From NCBI GenBank assembly GCA_001769215.1, contig MEOL01000035.1:62001-126000 (forward strand): a stretch of 64,000 nt of DNA, written 5' to 3'. Under the pieces are notes generated by a model. The model did no database searches, was not told the origin of the DNA, and worked only from the letters and a program-made list of their open reading frames with translations. Source of the stretch: Bacteroidetes bacterium GWF2_41_31. Lineage in GTDB: Bacteria; Bacteroidota; Bacteroidia; Bacteroidales; F082. Each line of letters opens with the position of its first letter. The stretch's first letter is position 1. Positions 1 to 7,900 of the stretch are shown here, piece by piece. The position numbers were made by a program, and so were the translations under genes.

Positions 1-399
1 GCCCCATCCGTAATCAAGCTGACTGAGCTGGTTTTCATTAAAAGCGCCGTCTTCCCAATTATTGGCCGAATTATTCATTGATTTCCAGGTGCTTAATCCG
101 TTGGTGTCAACAGTTGCCCAGGCATTGGTATCTCCTTTAGGATAGGTATACAGGATTACACCTGCTCCCTGATTGATCATAATCCCTGCACTTAATCTGG
201 GGGTATAAAAGGCAATGTCCCAATTCGCCCGGGGTTCTTCTTTTACCAAACCATTGGCAAAACTGTAAAACAGGTCGTTAGCGTATTGCTCGCCCATGAC
301 TAACGTATCTCGTGTATATTCTTGCCCTGCAGCATTTTTAGCTGACGTAACGAGCAACATAAATAAAAAGATAAAGAGGGTTGTGTTAAATATTTTCAT
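1..399 (-). CDS. HmuY-like secreted protein, partial (N-terminal part)
   Basis: The reading frame opens at the ATG at 399 and stays open for 133 codons to the window edge, so the C-terminus is missing. Residues 1-25 form a signal peptide (hydrophobic stretch, then GQEY). The mature part has the pattern seen in HmuY-type proteins: an N-D-L-F-Y-S-F strand, then W-D-I-A-F-Y-T and a later I-N-Q-G-A-G-V-I-L-Y-T-Y strand. HmuY family members are surface haem-binding proteins that work with a TonB-dependent receptor. It lies downstream of a small membrane protein and a flavodoxin on the same strand, which fits an iron-limitation response. Family assignment is by motif only; many Bacteroidota HmuY-like proteins have unknown ligands. 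Confidence 0.6.
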   Translation of the reverse strand, partial: MKIFNTTLFIFLFMLLVTSAKNAAGQEYTRDTLVMGEQYANDLFYSFANGLVKEEPRANWDIAFYTPRLSAGIMINQGAGVILYTYPKGDTNAWATVDTNGLSTWKSMNNSANNWEDGAFNENQLSQLDYGWG

Positions 400-553
400 G
401 ATTTTGGTTTTAAGATGATCGACAATAAGTTTTAGTAAGAAATTCTAAACACATCGAATGGTGTTGTTAGAATTGCCAAAAAAAAATAATTTACTGAATT
501 TCAGTAAAATAATTTGCTTCGGTTGAGCGAAACAATAAAAATAAAAAATTGAA

Positions 554-934
554 TTATACCAGGGGAGGGCCGCGCAAAGAAACCGATTGGAGGAATCTTT
601 GGTGGTAATTGCTGAGGCAATTGTACGTAAAAGTTACATTTTTTGCGAAATCAACCAGCTCTATCGAATAACCATCAGCAAATAAGGAATGTAATGTTAA
701 GGAAAAGGTAGTGCCATGGGCGTCTTTTCCGTTTTTTGTTTTAAGAATAAGTAAACCGTTGTCGGTTTTTGAAGGTTTGGTAAAAGGCGTTTGGAAGCCA
801 AATATATCGAAACCATAAATGGCCTTTTGATGATAGGTAACGAGGTCACCAATGACCAACCAAAAAAAAGTAAAGGCCAGAAAAGGTATAGCAATTCTGT
901 ACCTTAAACTTAATTTATTTTTACCAGTTTTCAT
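554..934 (-). CDS. Small single-pass membrane protein of unknown function
   Basis: 126 residues. A basic start (K-N-K-L-S-L-R-Y-R) is followed by one hydrophobic segment at about residues 12-32, and the rest would be extracytoplasmic. The C-terminus ends in R-G-P-P-L-V. I do not recognise a named domain. It sits 36 bp after the flavodoxin stop and before the HmuY-like gene, all on the minus strand, so it may belong to the same metal/haem-related transcription unit. Real-gene status is supported by its signal-anchor, its length and the tight spacing to the flavodoxin gene. Confidence 0.55.
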   Translation of the reverse strand: MKTGKNKLSLRYRIAIPFLAFTFFWLVIGDLVTYHQKAIYGFDIFGFQTPFTKPSKTDNGLLILKTKNGKDAHGTTFSLTLHSLFADGYSIELVDFAKNVTFTYNCLSNYHQRFLQSVSLRGPPLV

Positions 935-970
935 CTGGCGGCAAAATTAATAAATTAATAGGATGAGCCG

Positions 971-1483
971 CTAAATGAATTCTGTTTTTAGCTGTTCGAC
1001 CCATTTTGAGATGCGCTCGTCACTCAAATCTTCCTGGTTATGATCATCGAGTGCGAGGCCGACAAACTGTCCATCCCGATCAGCCAAACTAAAATAAAAG
1101 TCGTAACCTTCCACGGGCCAAAATCCAACTACGCACGATTTTTCCGGTAATCGGCAATAGAGAGTTCCCAGTCCATCGACAAAACTTTCCGGGTATTCTT
1201 TCTGATCGCCCAGCCCAAACAAGGCTACTTTTTTTTCGTTAAAATCCAGTGTTGACAGGCGGTCAATGGTCATTTCCCATTCGTCCTGCATTTCCCCAAT
1301 CCCCCATGCGGAGGTACCAAAAATCAGGTTCGAAAATGGTTTCATGTCATCCACCGTTGCCGTTTTCAGGTTGAAAACCTCGGCCATTTTTTTACCAAAA
1401 GCTTGTTGAATTTTTAATGCAGACTTTTGTGTCATGCCGGATGTTGAACCAAAAAATATTCCTACGGGTTTCATTAATTTCAA
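971..1483 (-). CDS. fldA: Flavodoxin
   Basis: About 170 residues, matching the long-chain flavodoxin family. The FMN phosphate-binding loop is visible near the N-terminus (G-I-F-F-G-S-T-S-G-M-T), then the FMN-ring loop with S-A-W-G-I-G-E-M and an aspartate-rich loop near the C-terminus. It is a small cytosolic electron carrier that replaces ferredoxin when iron is short. The start at 1483 (MKLMKP) or 1474 (MKPVG) cannot be separated; the latter begins closer to the first beta strand. A TAATTTTG -7 element lies at 1513-1520. The gene leads a same-strand group with a HmuY-like protein. Confidence 0.88.
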   Translation of the reverse strand: MKLMKPVGIFFGSTSGMTQKSALKIQQAFGKKMAEVFNLKTATVDDMKPFSNLIFGTSAWGIGEMQDEWEMTIDRLSTLDFNEKKVALFGLGDQKEYPESFVDGLGTLYCRLPEKSCVVGFWPVEGYDFYFSLADRDGQFVGLALDDHNQEDLSDERISKWVEQLKTEFI

Positions 1484-1512
1484 TTATTTGTAATAAATAT
1501 AAATTAAGGGCA

Positions 1513-1520
1513 CAAAATTA
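1513..1520 (-). promoter_or_regulatory. Bacteroidota -7 element for flavodoxin
   Basis: Minus-strand TAATTTTG matches TAnnTTTG, 30 bp upstream of the flavodoxin start codon at 1483. No clear -33 TTG was confirmed. Confidence 0.5.
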
Positions 1521-1770
1521 AGGTAAAAAGTTAAACGTCATGATGGAATTTGTAAGAGGAAGTATTTTTGCAGTGATATAAGTTCAATTTCAATGGATTA
1601 AGGATAAGATAAAACGACACCTTCATCAGGAGTCATATAAATGCCATTCTTCGAAAGGCGTCCAGAAATTTAAGCATTCCATGTGAAATGAAGTTTGAGT
1701 TTGAATTTCGAATGCGAATCATCGAATTTCAATCTAACTTGTAATTATTTAGCTGCTCTATTTTTAACCA

Positions 1771-1834
1771 TAAATTTAGTCTCAATTCCTTTTCACCCCA
1801 ACCCTAAAGGGAGAATGAATTGAGACTAAATTTA
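1771..1834. repeat. Palindromic element with 18-bp perfect arms
   Basis: Arms TAAATTTAGTCTCAATTC (1771-1788) and its exact reverse complement (1817-1834) flank a 28-nt loop that contains a second small palindrome, CCCTAAAGGG. It lies between genes and belongs to neither as a terminator because no U-tract follows. It resembles the REP-like intergenic palindromes common in Bacteroidota genomes. Confidence 0.75.
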
Positions 1835-1883
1835 TTAGGTTATTCTATACATCAAACAATATCAAGAAATTGATAACTTTTGT

Positions 1884-1946
1884 AAATCAACATTTCCCTG
1901 AATCACCCTTTAGGGCAGGGGTAAAAATTCAGGGAAATGTTGATTT
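1884..1946. repeat. Palindromic element with 20-bp perfect arms
   Basis: Left arm 1884-1903 and right arm 1927-1946 are exact reverse complements (AAATCAACATTTCCCTGAAT). The loop contains CCCTTTAGGG, the same core as the neighbouring element at 1771-1834, although the arm sequences differ. A repeat family with a fixed core and variable arms is the likely explanation. Confidence 0.75.
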
Positions 1947-2029
1947 GAGGATTAATTTAATACTGCTGCTAAATAATTACTCTAACTTTTTAATTTTACT
2001 GAGAACTGTAGTACGATAACTGAGATAAC

Positions 2030-2060
2030 AAAAAAGCCCCCCAACTTGCGTCGGAAGGCT
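2030..2060 (-). terminator. Rho-independent terminator of the small secreted gene
   Basis: Read on the minus strand, AGCCTTCC (2060-2053) pairs with GGGGGGCT (2042-2035) with two G-U pairs, and TTTTTT follows directly. It lies 26 bp after the stop of the gene ending at 2086. Confidence 0.65.
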
Positions 2061-2085
2061 CAAACCAAATTAATTAATGAAAAAG

Positions 2086-2379
2086 CTATTTCTTGTCTGG
2101 ATCAGCTTTTGTTTCAGAAGCTGGCTTGGTTTCAGCACCCACTTTTTTGTCATTGCAGGCCGGATCAACAGCCTTTGAACTGCAGCAAGATTTTTTATCA
2201 CCACATGATTTCATGTCAGCACACTTTGCTTTCGACTTCTTTTTGTCTTTATCTTTGTCGTCATCAACTTTGGTTACTGTAACACCATTTTCGTAATTAA
2301 CAACAGAAGCTATTGCGGAACTTGTCATGCCGGCAAAAAACAGCAGCATCAATCCCAATGCTAAACTTTTCATTTTCAT
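2086..2379 (-). CDS. Secreted Cys/Lys-rich small protein
   Basis: 97 residues. Residues 1-25 are a signal peptide (hydrophobic core L-A-L-G-L-M-L-L-F-F-A-G, then S-A-I-A-S). The mature part is almost only charged residues and five cysteines (positions 53, 59, 65, 66, 75), arranged as C-A-D-M-K-S-C and K-S-C-C-S-S-K, with a Lys/Asp tail. This looks like a metal-binding or disulfide-bearing periplasmic peptide, but it lacks the EGKCG motif of the hvfA-type gene further right. It has a TAGTTTTG promoter element and a terminator, so it is probably transcribed alone. No family recognised. Confidence 0.65.
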   Translation of the reverse strand: MKMKSLALGLMLLFFAGMTSSAIASVVNYENGVTVTKVDDDKDKDKKKSKAKCADMKSCGDKKSCCSSKAVDPACNDKKVGAETKPASETKADPDKK

Positions 2380-2414
2380 CTTTACTTTATTTAAATTAGA
2401 CTTAAATTACAGTC

Positions 2415-2422
2415 CAAAACTA
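2415..2422 (-). promoter_or_regulatory. -7 element for the Cys-rich small protein
   Basis: Minus-strand TAGTTTTG (TAnnTTTG), 36 bp upstream of the ATG at 2379. Confidence 0.5.
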
Positions 2423-2507
2423 ATGTATTGTAACTTGCTTAGTTGTTAATGCCGTGTTAAATACTGTTAATGAAATGTTAATCTATGCATTACATTTATT
2501 TTCCGAC

Positions 2508-2515
2508 TAAATTTG
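2508..2515 (+). promoter_or_regulatory. -7 element for the two-component operon
   Basis: TAAATTTG, 17 bp before the histidine kinase ATG at 2533. Confidence 0.5.
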
Positions 2516-2532
2516 ATCAGAATTTGATTTAA

Positions 2533-3807
2533 ATGAAGAAGAAAGCCATTTTACTCATTATTATACTGACTTCGTTGTCGCTTACCGGAATTATTTTAAC
2601 GCAGGTATATTGGGTGAATACTGCTTTACAACTTAAGGAAGAGCAATTTGACAATAGCGTACGACTTGCTATCAAAAGTGTTGTAAACCAGCTGCTCCAA
2701 AATAAGAATGAACCTGAATTTCAACAAAAGATCAACATGATCTCCTGCCGTAAATCGCGCCTGGATGTGTTCGATTATATTGAACCCCAAATGCTCGATT
2801 CGTTGATGGCTAACGAGCTGAAGTGTATGAAAATCAACAGCACCTATTACTATGCCATCTATAATAAAATCAACAACCGTTTTGCCATCGGCCCTGATGT
2901 ACCATGCGAGGAAGATTTAATAAAATCGCCGTATCAGTTCTCGGTATCAAGCATTTATCGCCCGGGAGATTACACGCTTTCGGTATTTTTTCCTGATAAA
3001 ACAACCATCCTCATCAAAATGGTAAGCACTTGGCTCATCTTTTCAGTTCTTTTTTTGATGATCTTGATATTTAGTTTCATTTATGTCATCATGAAAATCC
3101 TGCAGCAAAAAAAACTTTCGGAGCTCAAAAACGATTTTATCAACAACATGACCCATGAGTTTAAAACTCCTATTACTACGGCATCGCTGGCAGCAGAAAT
3201 GATTCAGCGTGACGAAGTTTTGAGTAATCCTTCCCGCATAAAAAAATATGCCGGTATTATTTTAGATGAAAACAGCCGGTTGCAAAACCAAATCGAACAG
3301 GTGCTCCAGGTAGCAACCCTTGAACAGGAAGGACCCAAGTTTAAAATGAAAAAAACCAACGCACATCACCTGTTGGAATCGGTTATCGAAAGCTTTGAAC
3401 TCAGGATCAAAGAAAACAATGCACAGCTTTCGGTGGATTTGAAAGCGATCAATCCAATGGTGATGGCCGACAAATTTCATTTGCTCAATGTATTTTATAA
3501 CCTGCTCGACAATGCGCTGAAGTATTCACCAAACTATCCCGTCATCGAAATCAGCACCTGGAATCAATCAGATCAATTGGTTATAAGGTTTAAGGACAAT
3601 GGAATTGGTATCAGCCATGAGCATCAAAAAGATATTTTTAAAAACCTGTTTCGTGTGCCTACCGGGAATATACATGAAGTGCACGGCTTCGGACTTGGGC
3701 TGTATTACGTTAAAACTGTGGTAGAACAACACGATGGCCGGATTGATTTAAAAAGTGAGCCGGGCAAGGGTGCTGCCTTCGATATCTATTTACATACAAA
3801 CGACTAA
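2533..3807 (+). CDS. Membrane sensor histidine kinase
   Basis: 424 residues. TM1 is at about residues 5-27, an extracytoplasmic sensor region follows to about residue 160 (with cysteines near 72, 98 and 125), and TM2 is at about 164-190. The dimerisation/phosphoacceptor motif N-N-M-T-H-E-F-K-T-P places the phosphorylated histidine at residue 208. The ATP-binding domain shows the N box (N-L-L-D-N-A-L-K-Y-S), G1 (D-N-G-I-G-I) and G2 (G-F-G-L-G-L-Y-Y-V). It belongs to the HisKA/HATPase_c class I kinases. The response regulator starts 4 bp after its stop, so the two are translated from one mRNA. The signal sensed is unknown. Confidence 0.93.
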   Translation: MKKKAILLIIILTSLSLTGIILTQVYWVNTALQLKEEQFDNSVRLAIKSVVNQLLQNKNEPEFQQKINMISCRKSRLDVFDYIEPQMLDSLMANELKCMKINSTYYYAIYNKINNRFAIGPDVPCEEDLIKSPYQFSVSSIYRPGDYTLSVFFPDKTTILIKMVSTWLIFSVLFLMILIFSFIYVIMKILQQKKLSELKNDFINNMTHEFKTPITTASLAAEMIQRDEVLSNPSRIKKYAGIILDENSRLQNQIEQVLQVATLEQEGPKFKMKKTNAHHLLESVIESFELRIKENNAQLSVDLKAINPMVMADKFHLLNVFYNLLDNALKYSPNYPVIEISTWNQSDQLVIRFKDNGIGISHEHQKDIFKNLFRVPTGNIHEVHGFGLGLYYVKTVVEQHDGRIDLKSEPGKGAAFDIYLHTND

Positions 3808-3811
3808 ACTA

Positions 3812-4525
3812 ATGGAAGAAAAAACACTTCATGCCAACATCCTGTTTGTTGAGGACGATACAAACCTCAGCATGATTTTAAAGGATTATCTGGAGATGAT
3901 CGGATATTCGGTAAGCCATGCCGGCGATGGCGATGAGGGATTGTCGCTCTTTTCTTCAAAGAAATATGATTTGGTCATTCTTGATATCATGATGCCGAAA
4001 AAAGACGGGTTTACACTGGCCAGCGAAATCAGGACAATTAACAGCCAGGTGCCCATTATTTTCCTGACGGCCAAAAACATGAAAGAAGATCGCATCAAAG
4101 GGTTTCAGCATGGCTGCGACGATTATATCACCAAACCGTTTAGCACCGAAGAACTCAGCTTACGCATAAAAGCAATCCTGAAACGATGTAATTTTGCTGA
4201 TTCGCAACCTCAACACGACACCACCACTCATTTTACAATCGGTCATTTTAATTTCGACAGTGTTAACCTGGTACTTAGCTCACCCGATACCGAACGCCGG
4301 CTTACCCGAAAGGAAGCCAACCTACTCAAACTCTTGTGTTTAAACAAAAACACCTTGCTTTCTAGGGAGGTGGCTCTGGAAACGGTCTGGGGCGAAAATG
4401 ATTATTTTATTGGCCGCAGCATGGATGTATTTATCACCAAACTGCGTAAATATTTAAAATCCGATCAAGGTGTAAAAATCATTAATGTACACGGAATCGG
4501 ATTTAAACTGGAAGTGAGCAGCTAA
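3812..4525 (+). CDS. OmpR/PhoB-type response regulator
   Basis: 237 residues from the ATG at 3812, chosen because it follows the kinase stop by 4 bp; a longer in-frame opening at 3755 would overlap the kinase gene. The receiver domain (about 8-120) has the acidic pair E-D-D, the phosphoacceptor aspartate at residue 58 (V-I-L-D-I-M-M-P), and the conserved T (F-L-T-A-K) and K (I-T-K-P-F). The C-terminal winged-helix DNA-binding domain (about 140-235) contains L-T-R-K-E-A-N-L-L-K-L-L and S-M-D-V-F-I-T-K-L-R-K-Y-L, typical of Trans_reg_C. It is the cognate partner of the kinase just upstream. Confidence 0.93.
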   Translation: MEEKTLHANILFVEDDTNLSMILKDYLEMIGYSVSHAGDGDEGLSLFSSKKYDLVILDIMMPKKDGFTLASEIRTINSQVPIIFLTAKNMKEDRIKGFQHGCDDYITKPFSTEELSLRIKAILKRCNFADSQPQHDTTTHFTIGHFNFDSVNLVLSSPDTERRLTRKEANLLKLLCLNKNTLLSREVALETVWGENDYFIGRSMDVFITKLRKYLKSDQGVKIINVHGIGFKLEVSS

Positions 4526-4615
4526 GAATCCATTGTCAAAATGGCGATATTCGCTCGCCTATACCTTATTTTATATTAATTTTACCCGATAGAAATCAAA
4601 AAAAGAACTACTCAT

Positions 4616-6037
4616 ATGTTTAACAAAGAAATTTATATCACGAGAAGAAAAAAATTAAGAAATGAAATCACATCAGGAATTGGCTTATTTTTAGGAAATG
4701 TAGACGCGGCGTTTAATTACCCTGCTAACACATATTCTTTCAGGCAGGACAGTCATTTTTTATATTTCTTTGGTCTCAATCATCCCGGTTTTGCAGGAGT
4801 GATCAACTTTGACAACAATACCGACATGATATTCGCCAATGATGTTGATATTGAAGATATTATTTGGATGGGAAATCAGCCTACCGTGAAGGACATGGCT
4901 TCCAAAGTCGGAATTGAACATACAGCTCCTTACAGAGAGTTGGCAAGCTATTTACATTCGGCGATCAGTCAGGGGCAAAAAATACACTTCCTCCCGGCCT
5001 ACCGTGGCGAAACCATGATTGAACTTTCGAAATTACTGAACCTGAATATCGATAAGTTAAAAGGCGAAGCTTCCGTAGAACTGATCAAAGCGGTGGTAAA
5101 ACTGAAGGAAATTAAAGAAGAAGTTGAAATTGCCGAAATAGAAAAAGCCATCGACATCGCCTATCTGATGCACACCACTTCCATGAAAATGGCCAAACCG
5201 GGCATGGTAGAACAGGAAATTGCCGGAACCATCGAAGGAATTTCACTGGCATTGGGCGGACCTGTTTCATTTCCGATTATTTTAAGCCAGGACGGGCAAA
5301 CCCTGCATAACCACGACCATAGCAAAGTGCTGAAGGAAGGCCGGATGATGGTGACCGATGCCGGTGCAGAAACACAAGAAAACTACTGTAGCGACATCAC
5401 TCGCACGGTGCCGGTTGGCGGAAAATTTAACAAACGCCAGGCCGGAATTTACCAGGTAGTTCTTGATGCCAACATGGCCGCAATTGCTGCCATCAAACCC
5501 GGAATAAAATACCGCGAAGTTCATTTTCTGGCCTGCCGTACCATAGTGGATGGGCTTAAAGAACTTGGATTGATGAAAGGAGATACCCAGGCAGCCATTG
5601 ATGCCAGAGCCCACACCTTGTTTATGCCCCACGGGCTGGGTCACATGATGGGTATGGATGTCCACGACATGGAAGGATTGGGCGAAAATTACGTTGGCTA
5701 TGATGTACATACAAAAAGAGCCACCGAATTTGGCAACGCCTACCTGCGATTGGGCAAAGAACTGAAACCAGGCATGGTACTCACGGTGGAGCCTGGTATC
5801 TACTTTATCCCGGCCCTGATAGATCAATACCGCAAGGAAGGCACCTTTGACGAATTTATCAATTTTGATTTGGCGGAAACTTACAAAGACTTTGGCGGAA
5901 TCCGCATTGAAGACGACGTGCTGGTAACCGAAAACAGCCACCGTGTATTGGGAAAACCAATTCCAAAAACCATTGCAGAAATTGAGAGAACCATGGCCGA
6001 ACTAAGAGAATGGATCAAATGGGAAGGATTTATATAA
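4616..6037 (+). CDS. pepP: Xaa-Pro aminopeptidase (aminopeptidase P, M24B)
   Basis: 473 residues. An N-terminal creatinase-like domain (about 1-150) precedes the pita-bread catalytic domain (about 180-460). The dinuclear metal ligands can be placed: D-A-G-A-E, S-D-I-T-R-T, the histidine in H-G-L-G-H-M-M-G, the glutamate in V-L-T-V-E-P-G-I-Y, and the glutamate in G-G-I-R-I-E-D-D-V. The enzyme removes N-terminal residues in front of proline in the cytosol. It is monocistronic by layout, ending at a strong bidirectional terminator. Confidence 0.93.
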   Translation: MFNKEIYITRRKKLRNEITSGIGLFLGNVDAAFNYPANTYSFRQDSHFLYFFGLNHPGFAGVINFDNNTDMIFANDVDIEDIIWMGNQPTVKDMASKVGIEHTAPYRELASYLHSAISQGQKIHFLPAYRGETMIELSKLLNLNIDKLKGEASVELIKAVVKLKEIKEEVEIAEIEKAIDIAYLMHTTSMKMAKPGMVEQEIAGTIEGISLALGGPVSFPIILSQDGQTLHNHDHSKVLKEGRMMVTDAGAETQENYCSDITRTVPVGGKFNKRQAGIYQVVLDANMAAIAAIKPGIKYREVHFLACRTIVDGLKELGLMKGDTQAAIDARAHTLFMPHGLGHMMGMDVHDMEGLGENYVGYDVHTKRATEFGNAYLRLGKELKPGMVLTVEPGIYFIPALIDQYRKEGTFDEFINFDLAETYKDFGGIRIEDDVLVTENSHRVLGKPIPKTIAEIERTMAELREWIKWEGFI

Positions 6038-6062
6038 GCCTCTTTATTTGAAAAATCATACT

Positions 6063-6099
6063 AAAAACGGTATTCTGAAATTTTGGAATACCGTTTTTA
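6063..6099. terminator. Bidirectional rho-independent terminator
   Basis: AAAACGGTATTC and GAATACCGTTTT form a 12-bp perfect stem, with A-rich and T-rich flanks on both strands. It ends pepP on the plus strand and could also stop read-through from the DUF2063 gene on the minus strand. Confidence 0.8.
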
Positions 6100-6223
6100 T
6101 TTTGCTATCAAATACCAGTAGTAAAATGAACCTTCACTACAAGTTTGTTGATTAAACCTTAAAACTTGCGCAAAATACACCTTTTAATGATTTCAATGAA
6201 TGGATCAGATTAAAAAAGAATTA

Positions 6224-6994
6224 CTAAAATTGTTCTTTCCTTTCCACCGCATATCCCAGAAATAGTTTCTGAGCCATCATCTCCTGAACGAATGCTATCA
6301 AGTTGGTTAATAACGGATGCTGATCCGATAATGCGAACTGAAGTTTAAGCCCGGCAGCTATGTCAGACAAGGAAAGTTGTTCATGGGCAATATTTTCAAA
6401 AGTAAAAGTGTCAAGGGCCGACAGGTCGGCAAAAAGTACTTCTCTGGTTTCAGGGTGCCGATACACCATCATAAAATAATCTCCGGGATGGTTTTTAGCT
6501 TCCTCCACAGCATATAAATGAACCGGGTAACGGAGCGGAATCAGGCGGTATTCCGGATTCACAACAATCGTCCCGTTCCTGATATCTCCCTGAAGAGTAA
6601 ATGGTTCTGCTTCGATGTCTGGCATTGTATATACTTCAATTTCAATCCATTCAAAATAAAGCAGATCATTTAACCAGGGCTTGTTCCACAAAGTGGCGTA
6701 ATCTTTTTCTTTCACGAAAGTGACAAATTCAGCCGGCAACTTCCAGATTTGGGTTGTCTTGGCATCGTGATTGGCAAAAAACAGATCAATCAGTTCATTC
6801 CATTCTTCATCCGGCAATACCTGACGTGAAATCGGGAAAGCCTGCACCATGGTATTGTTGATGTTGTTCCTGAGCAGCCTGCGGTATTGACGCAATCCTT
6901 CTTCTGTAGCGCCCGGAATAAAGGTATCATTTCCGGTCCGTCCGAAGCGGGACAAATCCTGCTCAATTTTATAAGTATCAGGCTGGTACAACAT
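6224..6994 (-). CDS. hvfC: DUF2063 protein, HvfC/BufC-type partner of the RiPP-modifying enzyme
   Basis: 256 residues. The N-terminal helical domain (about 20-130) has the DUF2063 pattern: R-Q-Y-R-R-L-L-R-N-N, then A-F-P-I-S-R-Q-V-L and L-N-D-L-L-Y-F-E-W-I-E-I-E. Proteins of this type form a heterodimer with DUF692 enzymes and help bind the substrate peptide. Its start overlaps the end of the DUF692 gene by 17 bp, which implies coupled translation. A gene for an EGKCG-motif peptide lies two genes upstream. Assignment as HvfC rather than MbnC follows from that peptide and from the absence of a methanobactin-like precursor. Confidence 0.88.
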   Translation of the reverse strand: MLYQPDTYKIEQDLSRFGRTGNDTFIPGATEEGLRQYRRLLRNNINNTMVQAFPISRQVLPDEEWNELIDLFFANHDAKTTQIWKLPAEFVTFVKEKDYATLWNKPWLNDLLYFEWIEIEVYTMPDIEAEPFTLQGDIRNGTIVVNPEYRLIPLRYPVHLYAVEEAKNHPGDYFMMVYRHPETREVLFADLSALDTFTFENIAHEQLSLSDIAAGLKLQFALSDQHPLLTNLIAFVQEMMAQKLFLGYAVERKEQF

Positions 6995-7826
6995 CTTTTA
7001 TCCAGTATTTATTGACTATTGAACGTAGTTGATTCATTTCGTGGTGGAGCATCCTGATTTCAGGAAAGTTAAAATCCCTTTCGAGCAAAACCGGAACGGG
7101 GTTAAGTTTTGCCACCGTGTAGTCAAACAGATCGTAAACAGGATCAATAATGGCTTCACCATGGGTATCGACAATCAGCGTTGGGGAAACCTGCTCATGA
7201 CCAGCCATGTGAATATAAGCCACCCGATCGAGCGGCATGCCTGAAATAAATTCGTATGGATCATAATGGTGGTTGAAAGCATTGACATATACATTGTTTA
7301 CATCCAGCAAGAGGTTGCATCCCGATTGCGAAACAATTTGGTTAATGAATTCAGATTCGGTCATTTGAGCGGCCACCGGCGTGTAGTACGAAACATTTTC
7401 GATGGCAATAGGCATTTCCAAAAAATCCTGAACCTGCTTTATGCGGGCTACCACATGCTTCACGCTGTCGTCCCGAAAAGGAATGGGCAACAAGTCGTAC
7501 AAGTGCGCATTATCCATCTTTGCAAACGATAAATGCTCGGAATAAACCCTGACATCATGTTCTGCAATAAAATTCTTTACCTGCCGGAGAAAAGCAAGAT
7601 CCAGTTCATCCGGACTACCAATGGACAATGAAAGCCCATGCAGAAAAACCGGAAAACGGTGGCTGACCTCCTTAAACTGAGCGCCCCAATAACCTCCCAT
7701 ATTGATCCAGTTTTCGGGTGCCACCTCAACAAAGTCGGGGTTTATTTCATTGGTCTTCAGGAATGCATCCGCGATGTCGCGTCTGAATCCCATGCCGATG
7801 TTACTTGTGTTTTTCCGTAGGTTCAT
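6978..7826 (-). CDS. hvfB: DUF692 multinuclear iron enzyme, HvfB/BufB-type peptide-modifying oxygenase
   Basis: 282 residues, a TIM-barrel DUF692 (MbnB-like) protein. Conserved blocks are all present: G-M-G-F-R, V-A-P-E-N-W, H-G-L-S-L-S-I-G, S-E-H-L-S, I-E-N-V-S, L-L-D-V-N-N-V-Y-V-N, H-M-A-G-H, D-T-H-G and L-L-E-R-D; several of these supply the His/Asp/Glu iron ligands. Known family members use a two- or three-iron centre and O2 to convert peptide cysteines into oxazolone-thioamide groups (MbnB, HvfB). The substrate here is presumably the EGKCG-repeat peptide encoded 75 bp upstream. Expected location is the cytosol, before export of the peptide. Confidence 0.92.
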   Translation of the reverse strand: MNLRKNTSNIGMGFRRDIADAFLKTNEINPDFVEVAPENWINMGGYWGAQFKEVSHRFPVFLHGLSLSIGSPDELDLAFLRQVKNFIAEHDVRVYSEHLSFAKMDNAHLYDLLPIPFRDDSVKHVVARIKQVQDFLEMPIAIENVSYYTPVAAQMTESEFINQIVSQSGCNLLLDVNNVYVNAFNHHYDPYEFISGMPLDRVAYIHMAGHEQVSPTLIVDTHGEAIIDPVYDLFDYTVAKLNPVPVLLERDFNFPEIRMLHHEMNQLRSIVNKYWIKDVVPA

Positions 7827-7841
7827 GTGATTAAAAATTCA

Positions 7842-7880
7842 CAATCGAATTGGCAGCACTTGAACCTGCCAATTCGATTG
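7842..7880 (-). promoter_or_regulatory. Attenuator-like hairpin between precursor peptide and modifying enzymes
   Basis: CAATCGAATTGGCAG (7842-7856) and its exact complement (7866-7880) form a 15-bp stem with a 9-nt loop. On the minus strand it is followed by TGAATTTTTAA, a weak U-tract. It lies between the stop of the EGKCG peptide gene (7901) and the DUF692 start (7826). A leaky terminator here would give more precursor than enzyme transcript. Confidence 0.7.
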
Positions 7881-7900
7881 TTTGATGAAAAGTGATGTGA

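Larger units (their letters stand above)
1484..2085. other. Gene-free stretch with two long palindromes
   Basis: About 600 bp with no credible coding frame on either strand. It holds the flavodoxin promoter at its left end, two unrelated-arm palindromes (1771-1834 and 1884-1946) that share a CCCTAAAGGG-like core in their loops, and a terminator for the small secreted gene at its right end. Confidence 0.7.

Noticed and set aside
5282-5941. 219-codon minus-strand open frame inside pepP
   Set aside because: It is antisense to the conserved catalytic domain of aminopeptidase P and has low-complexity composition without a recognisable fold; a shadow of the real gene.
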